A stretch of 9,262 bases of DNA from Ruminococcaceae bacterium UBA4871 (GCA_002399445.1 DHDR01000003.1:1-9262), one strand, 5' to 3'. Positions 1-6,580 are shown, numbered from the stretch's first letter. The notes: generated by a model not told the origin, from the letters alone. Program-made: numbers and translations.

Positions 1-51
1 TCAGTTTTCGGGGTTCAGGTCAATTGTGTCTACTTACTTGACTATGGTTCA
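1..51. mobile_element. Probable insertion-sequence terminus (edge of element)
   Basis: Read on the minus strand from position 51 inwards, this stretch begins TGAACCATAGTCAAGTAAG, continues with GTAGACACAATT, and contains a second TGAACC-starting segment (TGAACCCCGAAAACTGA, 17-1). Two TGAACC starts about 35 bp apart, and the abrupt loss of integrase coding sequence at 51/52, suggest that an inserted element begins here and extends off the left edge. The general look (TGAACC ends with a GTAGACAC block) resembles termini I associate with IS3-type elements of Clostridia, but that is recall, not a match I can run. No transposase is inside the window, so the family is unproven. Confidence 0.4.
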
Positions 52-503
52 TCCTGTTTCAACAAACCAATTCACCATTATCCAACCACGATATTCAACA
101 AAGCTACACTCTTTTAGATTGGGCTTTGCAATCAACTTTTGTATATCATCATCTGAATAGAGTTTTAAAGGTTCTTCCTTTTGCCTTAGCAAATGAATTT
201 TGAATGGTTTAAGGAAGTCATTATCCATGCACCAATAAAGGAATGCTCTTACTGCTCTTAGGTGTGTGTTAATACTCGTTGTGTTTTTATATTTTTCCTT
301 TTGAGATAGAATATAGTTATCCAAAACACTTGAATTTACATCATTAATTGAAACGATGCTCTCACTGGATAAATAATCAATAAATGACTTTAGATTCCAA
401 TAATAGTAATCAATCGTTTTTCTGATAAATTTTTCACCTTATTATGCGTTTGAAACTGTTGGAATAATGATGCCATACTGGTAATACTCTGTTGACGTTC
501 CAT
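49..503 (-). pseudogene. Tyrosine recombinase (phage/ICE-type integrase), broken N-terminal remnant
   Basis: This is the remnant of a site-specific recombinase of the XerC/XerD/phage integrase family. The start is ATG at 503-501, eight bases after an AAAGGAG ribosome binding site (512-518). The first frame reads MERQQSITSMASLFQQFQTH and ends at about codon 29. The protein then continues in another frame as TIDYYYWNLKSFIDYL and on through the SAM-like core-binding domain (NTTSINTHLRAVRAFLYWCM). Joining the frames needs one extra base in the T5 run at 417-421. The frame ends at IMVNWFVETG followed directly by TGA. In the family, (A/E)TG is followed by x-Arg-x-x-Glu-Leu, which holds the first catalytic Arg, and no frame restores it. 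The whole catalytic domain is therefore missing, replaced by what looks like an IS end. The region is AT-rich compared with the genes to the right. It is non-functional as a recombinase. Confidence 0.8.
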
Positions 504-580
504 TTGATACACTCCTTTAGAATCAGGTGTACAAAATGATAATGCTAAAACCTACATATGATTAACACGCATATCAGTAT

Positions 581-629
581 AAAAAATAATCCCTGACAAA
601 CGGCTTAAAACAGCCATCTATCAAGGATT
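581..629 (-). terminator. Rho-independent terminator of tRNA-Lys
   Basis: On the minus strand, AATCCTTGATA (629-619) pairs with TGTCAGGGATT (598-588) over 11 positions with two G-U pairs. An inner GGCT/AGCC stem (615-612 with 605-602) extends the hairpin, and a T6 run (586-581) follows. It begins 10 bases after the encoded CCA of tRNA-Lys and separates the tRNA from the integrase remnant. Confidence 0.85.
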
Positions 630-638
630 ATATTTCTT

Positions 639-714
639 TGGTGAACCATCGGGGATTCGAACCCCGGACACCCTGATTAAAAGTCAGGTGCTCTACCGAC
701 TGAGCTAATGATTC
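639..714 (-). tRNA. tRNA-Lys (anticodon UUU)
   Basis: The 76-nt gene folds into a complete cloverleaf. The acceptor is GAATCAT paired with ATGGTTC (one G-U). The D stem is GCTC/GAGC, the anticodon stem CCTGA/TCAGG with loop CTTTTAA (anticodon TTT), and the T arm CGGGG-TTCGAAT-CCCCG. The discriminator is A and the 3' CCA is encoded. It delivers lysine at AAA/AAG codons. It has its own promoter (777-805) and terminator (581-629) and appears to be a single-gene unit. The integrase remnant lies 136 bp downstream on the same strand. tRNA 3' ends are common attachment sites for such elements, but no second copy of the tRNA 3' end is present in the window. Confidence 0.97.
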
Positions 715-776
715 AAATCACGATTCAAGAAATCTGCTGCAATAATTTTGTACCCGATTTGTGAATCAGCTTTAAA

Positions 777-805
777 AGAATAACATTTTTCAGCATGCTT
801 GTCAA
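777..805 (-). promoter_or_regulatory. Promoter of tRNA-Lys
   Basis: On the minus strand a perfect -35 TTGACA (805-800) is followed by a 17-bp spacer and a -10 TATTCT (782-777). Transcription would start near 770, about 55 nt before the mature tRNA 5' end, leaving a leader for RNase P to remove. Confidence 0.75.
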
Positions 806-993
806 TAGTTTTCTGCATTTTTTTTCATATATTTTTGAAAATTATCTTATATTGAGTCATTTGAGTAATCAAGAGAACCCCATATTCCATTTATTCAGAG
901 AAATTTGCCTGTTGGCTGAAATATTAATGATCCTTACCAAATGTTTCCGATATCTAAGGATAACATGGCTTTTGCTATGCAAAAAATTCAGAG
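806..993. other. AT-rich intergenic DNA between divergent promoters
   Basis: This lies between the tRNA-Lys promoter (minus) and the marR operon promoter (plus). It contains an open frame that starts inside the tRNA-Lys promoter and runs through the marR promoter. That frame has no ribosome binding site and no recognisable protein character. I see no further feature. Confidence 0.5.
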
Positions 994-1021
994 TTGACTT
1001 ACAAAAAAGAATGCTTATAAT
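994..1021 (+). promoter_or_regulatory. Promoter of the marR-ABC exporter operon
   Basis: A -35 TTGACT (994-999), a 16-bp spacer and a perfect -10 TATAAT (1016-1021) make a strong sigma-A-type promoter. The start site would be near 1028, giving a leader of about 98 nt before marR. The palindrome at 1026-1047 covers the predicted start site. Confidence 0.75.
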
Positions 1022-1025
1022 GATA

Positions 1026-1047
1026 ATAGTTAATTATAGTAAACTAT
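1026..1047. promoter_or_regulatory. Palindromic operator, probable MarR binding site
   Basis: This 22-bp imperfect palindrome has arms ATAGTT and AACTAT and matches its own reverse complement at 18 of 22 positions. It begins five bases after the -10 and spans the predicted transcription start. MarR-family dimers typically bind 16-22 bp palindromes at or near their own promoters, so autorepression is the simplest reading. A partial relative, TAATTAACT at 1071-1079, is the exact inverse of AGTTAATTA at 1028-1036 and could be a second site. Confidence 0.6.
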
Positions 1048-1125
1048 TTATCCTTATAAACAATTGACTCTAATTAACTTTACTGCTTGAAGGGTAAAAA
1101 ATTCATATGAAAGGGGAAGAGGAGA

Positions 1126-1572
1126 ATGGGAAAAAATGACAGGCAGCAACTTTATGCGGCTGTCTGTAGGGTGCGTAAAAGCACAAATGGTTTTCGGCAT
1201 TTGATTGATCTTACTCCCGGAGAGTTCATGGTGTTTAACCATGTTATGTGTATGCAGAGCCAAAAAGGCGTGCGTGCCAGCGAACTGAGTCAGCATCTGA
1301 AAATCAGCCGCCCCGGTATCAGCCACTTGCTTCGGAATTTAGAATGCAAAGGGTTAATTGAGCGCAGGACCAGCATGGAAGACCGGCGTGCCGTTTATGT
1401 GCACATAACGGACAATGGCCGCGAGTTTTATCGGTCTATGATATCCAGTATTTCAAAATACATGGATCATGTCGTAGAAAAGATGGGCCATCAAAAGATT
1501 GAGCATCTGACTGTGCTGTTAAATGAATTGGCTGATGCAGTCAACGCAGTGGCGAAATTACAAGCGGTTTAA
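1126..1572 (+). CDS. MarR-family transcriptional regulator
   Basis: This 148-residue protein is of normal length for MarR winged-helix repressors. It is a cytoplasmic DNA-binding dimer, usually released from its operator by a small-molecule ligand. Residues 51-80 (ASELSQHLKISRPGISHLLR onwards) form the helix-turn-helix. Residues 82-95 (TSMEDRRAVYVHIT) form the wing with the family's D-x-R signature. The flanking helices should form the dimer and ligand-binding interface. The ATG at 1126 is the only good start: an in-frame TGA lies 18 bases upstream, and the preceding sequence is purine-rich (AAGGGG and GAGGAG at 1111-1124). It is the first gene of an operon with two ABC half-transporters, with a 37-bp gap to the next start. 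The palindrome at 1026-1047 suggests it represses its own operon. The inducer cannot be read from the sequence. Confidence 0.92.
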   Translation: MGKNDRQQLYAAVCRVRKSTNGFRHLIDLTPGEFMVFNHVMCMQSQKGVRASELSQHLKISRPGISHLLRNLECKGLIERRTSMEDRRAVYVHITDNGREFYRSMISSISKYMDHVVEKMGHQKIEHLTVLLNELADAVNAVAKLQAV

Positions 1573-1609
1573 CTGCTGAAAATGATTGTGAAGAAGGAAA
1601 TATAAACAT

Positions 1610-3829
1610 ATGACTAGAATTTCCCGTTATTTCAAAGCATATATTGGACCATTTTTGTTGGCCATTTTATTGCTTTTTGGTCAGGCAATGTGTGATCTGT
1701 CATTGCCGAATTACATGAGCCAGATTGTTAATGTTGGTATCCAGCAAGGTGGTATTGAAGATGCGGTGCCGAATGCTGTCAGTGCAAAGGGACTGCAACT
1801 CTTTCGCCACTTTATGACGGATGCTCAGAAAAAGCAAATTGACCAGAATTATCAGATTGTCCCAAAGGGCAGTAATAGTAAAACTTATCCATTGAATCAA
1901 ACAGAGGATGTTTATACCCTGAAATCTGATGCGGACCGTACAGCTGTCAACAATATTTTTGGGGAAACTACATGGACTTTTATTAATACCATGAAGACAC
2001 TGCAGAAACAAATGGGGAGCAAGGCTCCTACGCCTTCAGGGAGCAGTAAGACAGACTTAACCAAAATTGATTTTTCTAAGCTCTATCAAATGGAACCTAT
2101 GCTGTCAAGAATTCCCCAGCAGGTTTTTGCAGATGCGCAAAAAAAGGCAGCAGCAATGCAGGATTCCATTAAATTGCAGAGCGGTGTTGTGCTGGTTCAG
2201 TCTTTCTATAAAGAACTTGGACTGGATACTGGCGCCATTGAACGGAACTACATTATTTTAGAGGGCCTAAAGATGCTGGCCCTTACTTTAGCCAGTGTAG
2301 TGGCTGCCATCTTGGTCAGTTTGCTGGCTGCCCGCATTTCATCCGGACTGGGACGTGATCTTCACCGAGATGTGTTCCACCGGGTCAACTGCTTTTCTAA
2401 TACGGAATTTGATAAATTTAGTACCGCTTCGCTGATCACCCGCACAACCAATGATATTACACAAGTGCAGTTGGTTGTTATGATAGGAATTCGCATGCTT
2501 GTCTATTCGCCGATCATGGCAATTGGCGGTATTACTATGGCTGTACGAAAGAGCGTTTCCATGACATGGATTATTGTGTTGGCAGTCATTGTACTGGTGG
2601 GACTGGTCGCTGTGCTCTTTTCCATCGCCATGCCGCATTTCAAGAAAATGCAAGTCTTGATTGACCGGCTGAACCTTGTCGCGCGTGAAAACCTGACGGG
2701 TCTGATGGTGACGCGGGCTTTCAGCAACCAGAGCTTTGAGGAAAACCGCTTTGATCAGGCCAATACAGACTTAACTGAAAACCAGCGCTTTGTTAACCGG
2801 CTGATGACCATTATGATGCCGGCCATGATGCTGATCATGAACGGCGTTTCCCTGCTGGTTGTTTGGGTCGGTGCCCACCAGGTAGCAAACAGCAGCATGC
2901 AGGTAGGGGACATGATGGCTTATATGCAGTATGCTATGCAAATTATTATCAGTTTCCTGTTTCTCTCTTCCATCTTTATTTTTGTACCGCGTGCCTCTGT
3001 TTCTGCTGGACGGATTGCAGACGTGCTGGAAACTCAGCCGACTATTGTGGATCCGCAGCAGCCGAAAGCATTTCATTCGGATAAAAAAGGTTTGGTCGAA
3101 TTTAAAAATGTGTGTTTTCGCTATAAAGGAGCGGAAGAAGATGTGCTGCATGACATCACATTTACGGCTCGGCCGGGGAAAACGACCGCTTTTATTGGTT
3201 CAACAGGTTCCGGGAAAAGTACCCTTGTCAATATGGTCCCGCGTTTTTATGATGTAACTTCCGGCAGTGTGCAGGTAGATGGCTGTGATGTACGGGAAGT
3301 GACGCAGAAAGATCTGCATGCGCGCATTGGCTATGTTCCGCAAAAGGGACAGCTCCTGTCTGGTACCATTGCTTCCAATCTGCGCTACGGAAAATCAGAT
3401 GCCACTGATGATGAAATTCGCACAGCGGCTCAAGTTGCACAGGCAACAGAGTTTATCGACAGCAAACCGGAAGGAATGGAAACACCTATTGCAGAGGGAG
3501 GCGGCAATGTTTCTGGTGGGCAGAAGCAGCGCCTTTCTATTGCGCGTGCACTGGCCACGCAGGCTGAAATTTACGTTTTTGATGATAGTTTCTCTGCACT
3601 GGATTTTAAAACAGATGCTCTTCTGCGTGCTGCTTTGAAAAAGCACAGCGGCGATGCTACTGTGCTTTTGGTTGCACAGCGCGTTTCCACCATTATGGAT
3701 GCAGACCAAATCATTGTGCTGGATGACGGAAAAATTGTGGGCTGCGGCACACATGAACAGCTGCTAAAAAACTGCCCAACCTATTATGAAATTGCTTCCA
3801 GCCAGCTGACAAAGGAGGAATTAGCATGA
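1610..3829 (+). CDS. Heterodimeric ABC exporter, subunit with degenerate ATP site and large external insert
   Basis: This half-transporter combines a membrane domain and an ATPase domain (type IV/ABCB-like exporter, multidrug-type family) and pairs with the next gene product. TM1 is at about residues 12-34 and the remaining five TM segments start at about 218. The nucleotide-binding domain covers roughly 495-735: A-loop Tyr505, Walker A GSTGSGKST (530-538), Q-loop Gln578, signature VSGGQ (634-638), Walker B IYVFDD (654-659), D-loop SALD (662-665). The catalytic Glu is Asp659 and the switch His is Gln690, so its own ATP site should be non-hydrolytic, as in one subunit of TM287/288- or LmrCD-type heterodimers. 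At 739 residues it is about 150 longer than usual. The extra ~170 residues (about 45-215) lie between TM1 and TM2, outside the membrane, and include a flexible KAPTPSGSSK stretch. The ribosome binding site is AGAAGGA (1592-1598). The stop overlaps the next start as ATGA. The substrate is unknown, probably a drug, lipid or peptide. Confidence 0.93.
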   Translation: MTRISRYFKAYIGPFLLAILLLFGQAMCDLSLPNYMSQIVNVGIQQGGIEDAVPNAVSAKGLQLFRHFMTDAQKKQIDQNYQIVPKGSNSKTYPLNQTEDVYTLKSDADRTAVNNIFGETTWTFINTMKTLQKQMGSKAPTPSGSSKTDLTKIDFSKLYQMEPMLSRIPQQVFADAQKKAAAMQDSIKLQSGVVLVQSFYKELGLDTGAIERNYIILEGLKMLALTLASVVAAILVSLLAARISSGLGRDLHRDVFHRVNCFSNTEFDKFSTASLITRTTNDITQVQLVVMIGIRMLVYSPIMAIGGITMAVRKSVSMTWIIVLAVIVLVGLVAVLFSIAMPHFKKMQVLIDRLNLVARENLTGLMVTRAFSNQSFEENRFDQANTDLTENQRFVNRLMTIMMPAMMLIMNGVSLLVVWVGAHQVANSSMQVGDMMAYMQYAMQIIISFLFLSSIFIFVPRASVSAGRIADVLETQPTIVDPQQPKAFHSDKKGLVEFKNVCFRYKGAEEDVLHDITFTARPGKTTAFIGSTGSGKSTLVNMVPRFYDVTSGSVQVDGCDVREVTQKDLHARIGYVPQKGQLLSGTIASNLRYGKSDATDDEIRTAAQVAQATEFIDSKPEGMETPIAEGGGNVSGGQKQRLSIARALATQAEIYVFDDSFSALDFKTDALLRAALKKHSGDATVLLVAQRVSTIMDADQIIVLDDGKIVGCGTHEQLLKNCPTYYEIASSQLTKEELA

Positions 3830-5721
3830 GTAAGCCGCAAACCTCCAAGCGCCCGCCGCAGCATGGCCCCATGGGACATGGCCAGATGGCAATGATGCCC
3901 GGTGAAAAAGCAAAGGACATTTCCGGCACATTCCGAAAGCTTTTGAAATATTTGGGACGTTACAAAATTCGGGTCCTGTTAGTGCTGATCTTTGCTATCA
4001 TTTCGACGATTTTTATGATTGTCGGTCCAAAGATCCTTGGTAATGCCACAACAGAGATTTTTAACGGCCTGATTAATAAAGTTGCTGGTACCGGTCAGGG
4101 AATTAATTTCGTTCATGTTGCGCAAATCTTGACCTTCCTCTTAATTATCTATCTGATTAGTGCAGCCTTCAGCTATTTGCAGGGATGGATTATGACGGAT
4201 GTTACCATGAATGTAACGTACAGCATGCGGAAGGATATAGCAAGGAAAATTCAATATCTTCCTTTTCAATATTATGATACAACCACAAACGGTGAAGTCC
4301 TTTCCCGCCTGACCAATGATGTGGATACCATTTCCCAAAGCTTGAATCAGTCTTTGACACAGATTATCAGCAGCGTTACACAGCTTATCGGTATTTTAAT
4401 TATGATGTTTTCCATAAATTGGCAAATGTCATTGGTGGCACTATGCATTGTCCCACTTTCTGCTCTTGTCATTACGATAGTGGTCAGACATTCCCAAAAA
4501 TACTTTAAGCAGCAGCAGGATTATTTGGGCCATGTGAACAGCCACATTGAAGAAATGTATGGAAATCATGTCATTGTCCATGCATTTAACGAAGAAGAAC
4601 GCAATGAACAGGCATTTTCTCAATATAATGAAAAACTATATAGTTCTGCATGGAAAAGCCAGTTCCTTTCTGGATTATTACAGCCGCTGATGATCTTTAT
4701 CGGAAATATTGGGTTTGTCGTCATCTGCATCCTTGGCGGTTGGTTTGCCATACAGGGAATTATCACCGTCGGTGATATACAGGCTTTTACCCAGTATGTG
4801 CGCCAGTTTACAGAGCCGATTCAGCAGGTAGCAAACATTTCCAATATACTGCAGGCGACTGCGGCAGCGGCAGAGCGTGTGTTCGATTTCTTAGAGGAAA
4901 AAGAAGAACCAGAAGACAGCAAAAATGCTATTACACTGAACACAACCAATCAACCTGATACAGAAACAAATATTCATGTGCAGGGCAGTGTGCAGTTTGC
5001 ACATGTACATTTTGGCTATACACCAGACAAAATTATTATTAATGATTTTTCTGCAATTGTGAACCCGGGGCAAAAGGTTGCCATCGTGGGGCCAACCGGT
5101 GCAGGAAAAACAACGATGGTTAAACTGCTCATGCGGTTTTATGATGTAAATGAAGGAGCCATTTTAGTGGATGGCTATGATATTCGAGACTTTAAGCGCG
5201 CTGACCTGCGAAAACTTTTTGGAATGGTACTGCAGGATACTTGGCTGTACAACGCTTCTATTAAGGACAATATTCGTTATGGTAACCACGACGCAACGGA
5301 TGAACAGATCTTTGCAGCAGCCAAGAGCGCACAGGTCAATCATTTTGTGCGTACACTGCCGGGCGGTTATGAAATGATTTTGAATGAAGAGGCCAGCAAT
5401 GTGAGTCAGGGGCAGAAACAACTGCTGACTATTGCTCGTGCAATCCTCGCGAATCCGCAGATCTTGATTTTGGATGAGGCAACTTCCAATGTGGATACCC
5501 GCACAGAAATTCTGATTCAAAAAGCAATGGGCAACTTAATGCGGGGCCGTACTGCTTTTATCATTGCGCATCGGCTCTCCACAATTCGGAACGCAGATTT
5601 GATTCTCGTGATGAATCACGGTGATATCGTCGAACAGGGGACACATCAATCTCTGATGGCGAAAGGCGGTTTCTATGCTGATCTGTATAACAGTCAATTT
5701 ATACAAACTGCTGAGGCATAA
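3826..5721 (+). CDS. Heterodimeric ABC exporter, subunit with the catalytic ATP site
   Basis: This 631-residue partner half-transporter has six predicted TM segments within about 45-345 and an ATPase domain at about 385-625. Motifs are Walker A GPTGAGKTT (422-430), Q-loop Gln470, Walker B ILILDE (546-551) with the catalytic Glu551, D-loop SNVD (554-557) and H-loop His582, all intact. Its signature is VSQGQ (526-530) instead of LSGGQ. In the dimer this defective signature faces the defective Walker B and H-loop of the upstream subunit. The intact Walker motifs here face the intact VSGGQ there, giving one working and one degenerate ATP site. A ~30-residue cytoplasmic N-terminal extension rich in Pro, His, Gly and Met precedes the first helix. 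ATG 3826 overlaps the upstream stop (ATGA) and has AAAGGAGG seven bases before it, which fits translational coupling and equal subunit amounts. A strong terminator follows at 5747. Confidence 0.94.
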   Translation: MSKPQTSKRPPQHGPMGHGQMAMMPGEKAKDISGTFRKLLKYLGRYKIRVLLVLIFAIISTIFMIVGPKILGNATTEIFNGLINKVAGTGQGINFVHVAQILTFLLIIYLISAAFSYLQGWIMTDVTMNVTYSMRKDIARKIQYLPFQYYDTTTNGEVLSRLTNDVDTISQSLNQSLTQIISSVTQLIGILIMMFSINWQMSLVALCIVPLSALVITIVVRHSQKYFKQQQDYLGHVNSHIEEMYGNHVIVHAFNEEERNEQAFSQYNEKLYSSAWKSQFLSGLLQPLMIFIGNIGFVVICILGGWFAIQGIITVGDIQAFTQYVRQFTEPIQQVANISNILQATAAAAERVFDFLEEKEEPEDSKNAITLNTTNQPDTETNIHVQGSVQFAHVHFGYTPDKIIINDFSAIVNPGQKVAIVGPTGAGKTTMVKLLMRFYDVNEGAILVDGYDIRDFKRADLRKLFGMVLQDTWLYNASIKDNIRYGNHDATDEQIFAAAKSAQVNHFVRTLPGGYEMILNEEASNVSQGQKQLLTIARAILANPQILILDEATSNVDTRTEILIQKAMGNLMRGRTAFIIAHRLSTIRNADLILVMNHGDIVEQGTHQSLMAKGGFYADLYNSQFIQTAEA

Positions 5722-5746
5722 GATGTAAAAAGAATTAATCGAGAGG

Positions 5747-5785
5747 TTCCACTGCAGTTTTCAACTTCTGCAGTGGAATTTTTTT
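5747..5785 (+). terminator. Terminator of the marR-ABC operon
   Basis: A perfect 11-bp stem TTCCACTGCAG (5747-5757) / CTGCAGTGGAA (5768-5778) with a 10-nt loop is followed by T7 (5779-5785). It lies 25 bp after the second ABC stop codon. There is no A-tract on the other side, so it should act on the plus strand only. Confidence 0.93.
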
Positions 5786-5842
5786 ATGAAATTATATTGT
5801 AAGTGTGGACTTTACCGCGGATTTGCAGTTGCTGTTTCAGCG

Positions 5843-5868
5843 GTTTGCTATTTTGTTCGTTAGCAAAC
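5843..5868. repeat. Perfect 8-bp hairpin
   Basis: GTTTGCTA (5843-5850) and TAGCAAAC (5861-5868) are exact inverse complements around a 10-nt loop. No T-run follows on either strand, so it is not a standard terminator. A small GCTG/CAGC hairpin sits immediately to its left. Confidence 0.5.
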
Positions 5869-6187
5869 TTAGAACCATAAGAATTTTTAACAGTTGATTT
5901 GTTGAAACTGATGAAAATTCCCCAACAAAAGTGGGAATCGGCGGTATAATCGGTTCCAAATGTGGAAAACATGGTTGAAAATGTTGAAGACTTTTTAACA
6001 GGAAAATTTTTACTCTGCATATTTCCATAAATTGCGTCTATGGGACTTGCCGATAAGGAATTTTTGCGGATGAAAACTTGTTTATATATTATTGATAATT
6101 TTGCTGATTTTTATCTAGAAATTGATTGGAGACAGAAAAATTTCCTTTATAAATTTTATAGTACTTAGAGGGAAATATGAAATTCAC

Positions 6188-6251
6188 GTAGGATTTTCCT
6201 GCAATTTTTAAAATCTTTCTTTCCTATCAATTGCAGACAAGCGTTTCCTAC
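6188..6251. repeat. Two-part inverted repeat upstream of tRNA-Gly
   Basis: GTAGGA (6188-6193) pairs with TCCTAC (6246-6251). Inside it CTGCAATT (6199-6206) pairs with AATTGCAG (6229-6236). The result is a long stem with an asymmetric internal loop (5/9 nt) and a 22-nt AT-rich apical loop. It could be an RNA structure or a protein-binding site, but no promoter or terminator clearly belongs to it. Confidence 0.45.
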
Positions 6252-6294
6252 AGGACAGATGACATAAAGGGCAGGATGAAAATATCGGATAGAC

Positions 6295-6323
6295 TTGCAA
6301 ATTTCTTAGGCTTGTGCTATACT
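6295..6323 (+). promoter_or_regulatory. Promoter of tRNA-Gly (extended -10)
   Basis: A -35 TTGCAA (6295-6300), a 17-bp spacer and a -10 TATACT (6318-6323) preceded by TGC (extended -10) place the start near 6330. That is about 27 nt before the mature tRNA. Confidence 0.75.
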
Positions 6324-6356
6324 AGCATTCGTGTTATGACCTTGGTCGGTTTTTAT

Positions 6357-6430
6357 GCAGAAGTAGTTCAGTGGCAGAACATCAGCTTCCCAAGCTGAAT
6401 ATGGGGGTTCGATTCCCCTCTTCTGCTCCA
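6357..6430 (+). tRNA. tRNA-Gly (anticodon CCC)
   Basis: The 74-nt gene has the acceptor GCAGAAG/CTTCTGC (perfect), D stem GTTC/GAAC, and anticodon stem TCAGC/GCTGA with loop TTCCCAA (anticodon CCC). The variable loop is short, the T arm is GGGGG-TTCGATT-CCCCT with one G-U, the discriminator is T and CCA is encoded. It reads GGG glycine codons. It is a single-gene unit with its own promoter and terminator. An open frame running through it on the plus strand is an artefact. Confidence 0.97.
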
Positions 6431-6434
6431 AGAG

Positions 6435-6481
6435 AAAAATCCCCGAAAAGTCAGTGCTTATGCGGCTTTCCGGGGATTTTT
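6435..6481 (+). terminator. Terminator of tRNA-Gly, probably bidirectional
   Basis: AAAAATCCCCG (6435-6445) pairs perfectly with CGGGGATTTTT (6471-6481), with a second inner stem AAAGTC/GGCTTT. The T-run serves the plus strand. The A-run on the 5' side becomes a T-run on the minus strand, so it can also stop transcripts arriving from the convergent dinB gene. Confidence 0.9.
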
Positions 6482-6565
6482 GTGTATCAATGTATTTTTA
6501 ATATTTATACTCAAAGATGCTCAAAACAGGTTCCTCGTTGGCGGGTGTTTTTGCCGAAATATTGT

Positions 6566-6580
6566 CAGCCGGAGCGGCTG
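6566..6580. repeat. Short GC-rich hairpin downstream of dinB
   Basis: CAGCCG (6566-6571) and CGGCTG (6575-6580) pair perfectly around GAG. It lies 76 bp beyond the dinB stop, but no clean T-run follows on the minus strand, so it is at best a weak terminator or processing structure. The rest of 6482-6655 contains only another 6-bp hairpin (TACTGC/GCAGTA, 6639-6654) next to the stop codon. Confidence 0.3.

Larger units (their letters stand above)
5786..6294. other. Non-coding, AT-rich block with several inverted repeats
   Basis: About 510 bp between the operon terminator and the tRNA-Gly promoter hold no convincing gene. Minus-strand open frames (about 78 and 63 codons) have no ribosome binding site and low-complexity, Ser/Asn/Lys-rich translations. 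Structural elements include the perfect hairpin at 5843-5868, a weaker ATTCCC/GGGAAT pair at 5915-5936, and the two-part stem at 6188-6251. A few sequences resemble DnaA boxes, the best being TGTGGAAAA near 5960 (8 of 9), but they do not form a clear origin. The block could hide a small RNA, a decayed gene or simple spacer DNA. Confidence 0.4.

Noticed and set aside
795..1067. 90-codon plus-strand open frame
   Set aside because: It starts inside the tRNA-Lys promoter, runs through the marR promoter and operator, lacks a ribosome binding site and has a Leu/Ile/Phe-rich translation typical of AT-rich spacer.
5940..5990. Possible DnaA-box cluster (replication origin)
   Set aside because: Only one word matches at 8 of 9 positions and the rest reach about 6 of 9. 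No dnaA, dnaN or rpmH gene is nearby.
5784..6028. Two overlapping minus-strand open frames (about 78 and 63 codons)
   Set aside because: They have no ribosome binding site, low-complexity Ser/Asn/Lys-rich translations and no recognised motif. They overlap the hairpin-rich spacer.
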